21,545 nt of DNA from Rhizophagus sp. LPA8_4_AMF (Eukaryota > Glomeromycota > Glomeromycetes > Glomerales > Glomeraceae), in NCBI GenBank assembly GCA_021464525.1, contig JADRCO010001194.1, forward strand, positions 1-21,545, in the 5' to 3' direction. Of the stretch, positions 18,501-21,545 are shown one piece after another. The translations under genes and the position numbers were made by a program. The notes beneath the pieces are model-generated. The model worked only from the letters and a program-made list of their open reading frames with translations, made no database searches and was not told where the DNA came from. Numbering within the stretch: position 1 is the first letter of the stretch; each line of letters begins with the position of its first letter.

Positions 18501-19800
18501 TCAACTAAATTCAAGAATTTCCTCATTGACAGCATATTTCATGTATAATAAGGATGCAAAGAGGCTATCCAATTCAACATGATCATTAGTAATGCTAAAA
18601 ACATTATTAAGTACTTCTTCACTTATTGTAATATCCCTGTTATTTTGAATATTCTTAAAAAATGCTATATGTTAATTTTTAGTAAAGTCAGATATTTGAA
18701 TGATTTTAAATTGCAGAATTACATCTTCTAATATTACTGTAATTGAGTAAGTTCTGGTAAAAACAATAGATTGGATCCCATTGACTTATCACGCACTTGT
18801 ATCACTTTGCAAATTCTTTTATTTGACTAATTACATCATCATTGCTTTCATTATTTTTGTTGTTATGTAGAAATTGATCAACTTTATCAATTAGGAGTAC
18901 TATCTTTTTATTTGGTATTTATCCAGAATTTTATATTTTAAATTAACATAGCCATTAGATGAATTTAAAAAAAGTCCTATAATAAATAAATGTCCAGAAA
19001 TTATCAGAAATTGTCTGAAAAATTTATCTAAATAGTTGTCCAGAAAATGTTCTGATATTGTATCCAGAAATTGTTTTTAAAATACACTTATTTCCAGATA
19101 TTCATTTTTATCCAGAATTTGCTTAGAAATTGTTCTGAAATATATTTAACATTAAATTTGTCACAAAAAAATGATACCATTCATTATTTAATACTGTTCT
19201 TAATTTTAAAATTTATATTATAAATATATAGTATCTTTATCATACTAATTTAAATTTGTTGAGCTGACAAAGAAGATTATGAATGTCAGTTTTGTGTTTT
19301 CTGCACTTTTTTACAAAAATTATTTTATTCTTTTGTAAATTGCATCCAGAATTTGTTTTTGAATTTTTTATATCTGAAATTTGTCCAGTTCAAATTATCT
19401 GAATTTTACTATTACTTATCTGGAATTTATCTAAAATTTCATATTGGATAAAATCCAGTTATGTCAAAATTTCAAATATCAAATTTGTATCAAAAAATAA
19501 ACATTTTTCAGACATTTTCTGGATATGCCAGAATTATTTCTGAACAATTTCAGACATATTCCAGACATTAATTTTTTATAGAAAAGTAAGTTTACATAAC
19601 TCAGCTATAAATCTATTCATTAATATTAAGGAATTTATAAAAAAATTAATTTTTTGTTATCTCTTAATAGTGTAAGACAGATGTTTTTCCAGATTGAAAA
19701 TGTCCAACTGATAACATATATATTTTCATCTATGGCCTTCACAAACTTATTGGTTGAATCTAGCTCCCATTAAAATTTTTTTGGACACCTATAAGACCTT
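18501..19800 (-). pseudogene. P-loop ATPase relic (Crinkler-type C-terminal ATPase), split by a MITE
   Basis: On the reverse strand, FVKAIDENIYV (about 19740) is followed after a one-base shift by GHFQSGKTSVL, a Walker A motif at 19679-19705, and LLRDNKKLIF. A MITE (18976-19581) then interrupts the gene. Beyond it come KIVLLIDKVDQFL, a Walker B motif (18877-18906) with Lys in place of the usual Glu, then VISQIKEFAK, SDFTKN and FFKNIQNNRDITISEEVLNNVFS, and the C-terminus NEEILEFS with stop at 18501-18503. Several stops and shifts make it dead. The Walker A to B distance without the MITE is short (about 70 residues), consistent with an AAA/STAND-like ATPase as found in the Crinkler effector-like proteins common in these fungi. 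That family call is from memory of the motif order, not a search. Confidence 0.6.
18976..19581. mobile_element. About 606-bp MITE with CCAGAAATT-rich inverted arms
   Basis: The left end CTATAATAAATAAATGTC (18977-18994) matches the complement of the right end, CTATAAAAAATTAATGTC (19564-19581). Inside, TCCAGAAAT, GTCTGAAA and TTCTGAA repeat many times in the left arm (18990-19140), and their complements repeat in the right arm (19330-19565). A possible 6-bp direct repeat AAAAGT flanks it (18970-18975 and 19582-19587), but the A-run makes this uncertain. It carries no coding sequence. It sits inside the ATPase relic, between Walker A and Walker B. Confidence 0.65.
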
Positions 19801-20127
19801 CAGTTTTTACAAGTTTACATGTTCTTGCATATTAAAATTGAATTCAAAAATTGAATTTTAAGACCTATACAAATGTAAGATGATTAACTAATACAAATTT
19901 AATATTATTTAAGTAGTAAAAATTAGAAGATGCCTACCAGTATTAATAGGTGGTAATGGTAATTCTTTTTATTATTAACCTAAATGTATAATAAGCTGAT
20001 TAATAAAAGTATTCATTAAGAAGTAATATTTTTGTTAGTAGCATAATTCTTTATAATAAAAAAGCTTCTTTCTCCAGAATCAGCATACCTTATTAAGGAA
20101 ATTCCATTAGGTTGCATTTATGGGTGA

Positions 20128-20168
20128 AGAATGAACCACTAAAACAATCAGTCTTGCAGAATTACCCC
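20128..20168. repeat. Diverged 41-bp direct repeat, first copy
   Basis: AGAATGAACCACTAAAACAA then TCAGTCTTGCAG matches 20371-20413 (AGAATAAACC..AAGCAGTCAATCTTGCAG) at roughly 75-80 percent by eye. Origin unknown. Confidence 0.45.
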
Positions 20169-20370
20169 TCTAGGTATTGACATATTGTGCATGAAACAGT
20201 TGGGCAGGTTCTTTATCTTCTATATTTTCTCATCTTACATTTAAGTGATTTTGTTAATTTCTTCTTCCTTTTCAAGTTAACTTTTCTAACTTCTTTTTTC
20301 TATTCAGCTTTGTCCTGGATGTGAAAATTACTGGTACTGTCTTCAGAGTAATCTTACAAAATGTAGGTAC

Positions 20371-20413
20371 AGAATAAACCATCTTAAGCAGTCAATCTTG
20401 CAGTCTGACCCTT
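20371..20413. repeat. Diverged 43-bp direct repeat, second copy
   Basis: Partner of 20128-20168, about 240 bp downstream in the same orientation. Confidence 0.45.
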
Positions 20414-21040
20414 ATATTGTAACTAGGTGATCTCACAAAAGCAATCCAAAGGGTTTGGTTGCTACCAGAGATATATATGAAATATATTGCATTTGTAATC
20501 TGTATAAGAGATTTTATTCATATGAGATAAGCAGCCTAAAGAAACTAAGTTGATAAAAAATGGTCTTTAGTACAAACAATATAAAGCAGTACCAATCAAA
20601 GAAAGCTAATATGAAATAATTTTAAGTATGTTATAAGTTATAACTCAGTAAACAATTGAACTGATAATCTAGATACAATTGAAACAATGTTTTATTGTCC
20701 CACACCAGATATTTGAATATAAAATCATAATCTCTAATATTGTATTTTATTGGTAGAACAACAGTAACTTCTTGCTTTTTTAGATAAGCAAAATCACATG
20801 ATGTGTGGCATAAGAAAAATTAAAGTTTTCTTTCTCTATAGATTGGTTTCTTTCATATTGATCAAAAATCCCAGTAGTGAAAAGCTCTTTTTCAAAAAAA
20901 AAAAAAATCCAAAAAATACATAGGAATATATAGCTAAGGAGATGTTAAAAAAGAATAACAAAAAATTTAAAACCAAGTTCACTGTTACAGAGTTTGGTAA
21001 TGACATTCAATAACAACTTTAATCAATAAAGAGGTTTTGA

Positions 21041-21277
21041 TCTTTAACTATCCCTCCTATTTCTATTATACATACTCAGAATTCTTTTGATAGAGTACAA
21101 GATCACCTCGTTCCCTATGTAGATGAGTTATATGATGATGCCAGTAGTATTCATTTAATAGCACAAAAGTTGGGCACCACTAAGACTGTAGTTCAAACTA
21201 TATTATCAGTAGCCCTCAGTTACACAAAGAAAATTTGGTCTAAAGCCGCTCAGGAATTTTTGAAAACTGAAAAATGA
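21041..21277 (+). pseudogene. Coding-like relic of unknown protein
   Basis: A 78-codon open frame without a Met, preceded by a stop at 21038-21040. It has normal-looking protein composition and less A/T-rich codons than its surroundings. Readable parts are SFDRVQDHLVPYVDELYDDA, IHLIAQKLGTTKTVVQTILS and YTKKIWSKAAQEFLKTEK. It looks mostly helical. Beyond the TGA another frame continues VVQTTSAAITQTQIEKP to a stop at about 21368, so one frameshift may have separated the two. I do not recognise the family; an exon of a larger gene or a transposon fragment are both possible. Confidence 0.4.
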
Positions 21278-21545
21278 CAAGCTCCCCCAAAAAATAGTGG
21301 TGCAGACAACTTCCGCTGCCATTACACAAACACAAATAGAAAAACCAATGGATAATGTGCAAAAATAACATATCTATATTACACAGAAATACACATCATG
21401 ACAATTAACTTTTATTGAATTATACAGTAATGCCATTCGATAGGAAGAGGGTATTTCCCAGATGGATTTTATTATCTGGGAATCTTAACTTACATTGGGG
21501 GTGTATATTTATTAATGTACAAACTTATATGTATTACTAGAATTA

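Larger units (their letters stand above)
19801..21040. other. AT-rich region without a recognised gene
   Basis: Apart from the diverged direct repeat pair at 20128-20168 and 20371-20413, no coding sequence, RNA gene or transposon end was seen. Confidence 0.45.

Noticed and set aside
1..21545. CRISPR arrays, tRNA or rRNA genes, bacterial promoters
   Set aside because: No regularly spaced repeats, no cloverleaf with a T-loop GTTCRANNC box and no rRNA core sequence were seen; the spliced introns show that this is eukaryotic DNA.

Overview
The window is AT-rich eukaryotic DNA with short spliced introns (64-87 bp), a tandem BTB-BACK-SPRY gene family, several nested DNA transposons and many gene relics. 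The compact introns, the BTB gene expansion, a Crinkler-type P-loop ATPase relic and a fungal-style FAD monooxygenase suggest a repeat-rich fungus, most likely an arbuscular mycorrhizal fungus (Glomeromycotina, Rhizophagus/Gigaspora type). The organism is an inference; no marker gene proves it.

Layout. Positions 1-2458 hold a hairpin-rich TATCCGGAT repeat at the left edge, an otherwise featureless AT-rich stretch and a small BTB gene relic. Positions 2459-11980 are a minus-strand BTB-BACK-SPRY array with three recognisable full-length copies. The first (2459-3876) is broken by one missing base; the other two (5969-7366 and 10073-11485) are open. Degraded copies lie between them. The array appears to have grown by duplicating a two-gene block of one good gene plus one relic. 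A 53-bp block about 90-110 bp upstream of each full-length copy is almost invariant and is a good promoter candidate. A 378-bp GC-rich MITE with a 10-bp target duplication sits inside one relic.

Positions 11985-16149 are an older DNA transposon with CCGGGC inverted ends. It keeps only the C-terminal, cysteine-rich part of its protein. Inside that reading frame sits a 2.9-kb PIF/Harbinger element (12422-15356) with an intact two-exon HARBI1-like DDE transposase and a three-exon Myb/trihelix accessory gene that carries one in-frame stop. Removing the Harbinger and one copy of its AAT target duplication rejoins the outer frame exactly.

Positions 16960-18173 hold a broken FAD monooxygenase whose third exon runs into a second cysteine-rich transposon tail, homologous to the one in the outer element. 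Positions 18501-19800 are a minus-strand P-loop ATPase relic split between Walker A and Walker B by a roughly 606-bp long-terminal-inverted-repeat MITE. The right end is mostly non-coding AT-rich DNA, with one short open coding relic at 21041-21277.

The only genes that look fully functional are the BTB-SPRY copies at 5969-7366 and 10073-11485, probably ubiquitin-ligase substrate adaptors, and the Harbinger transposase.
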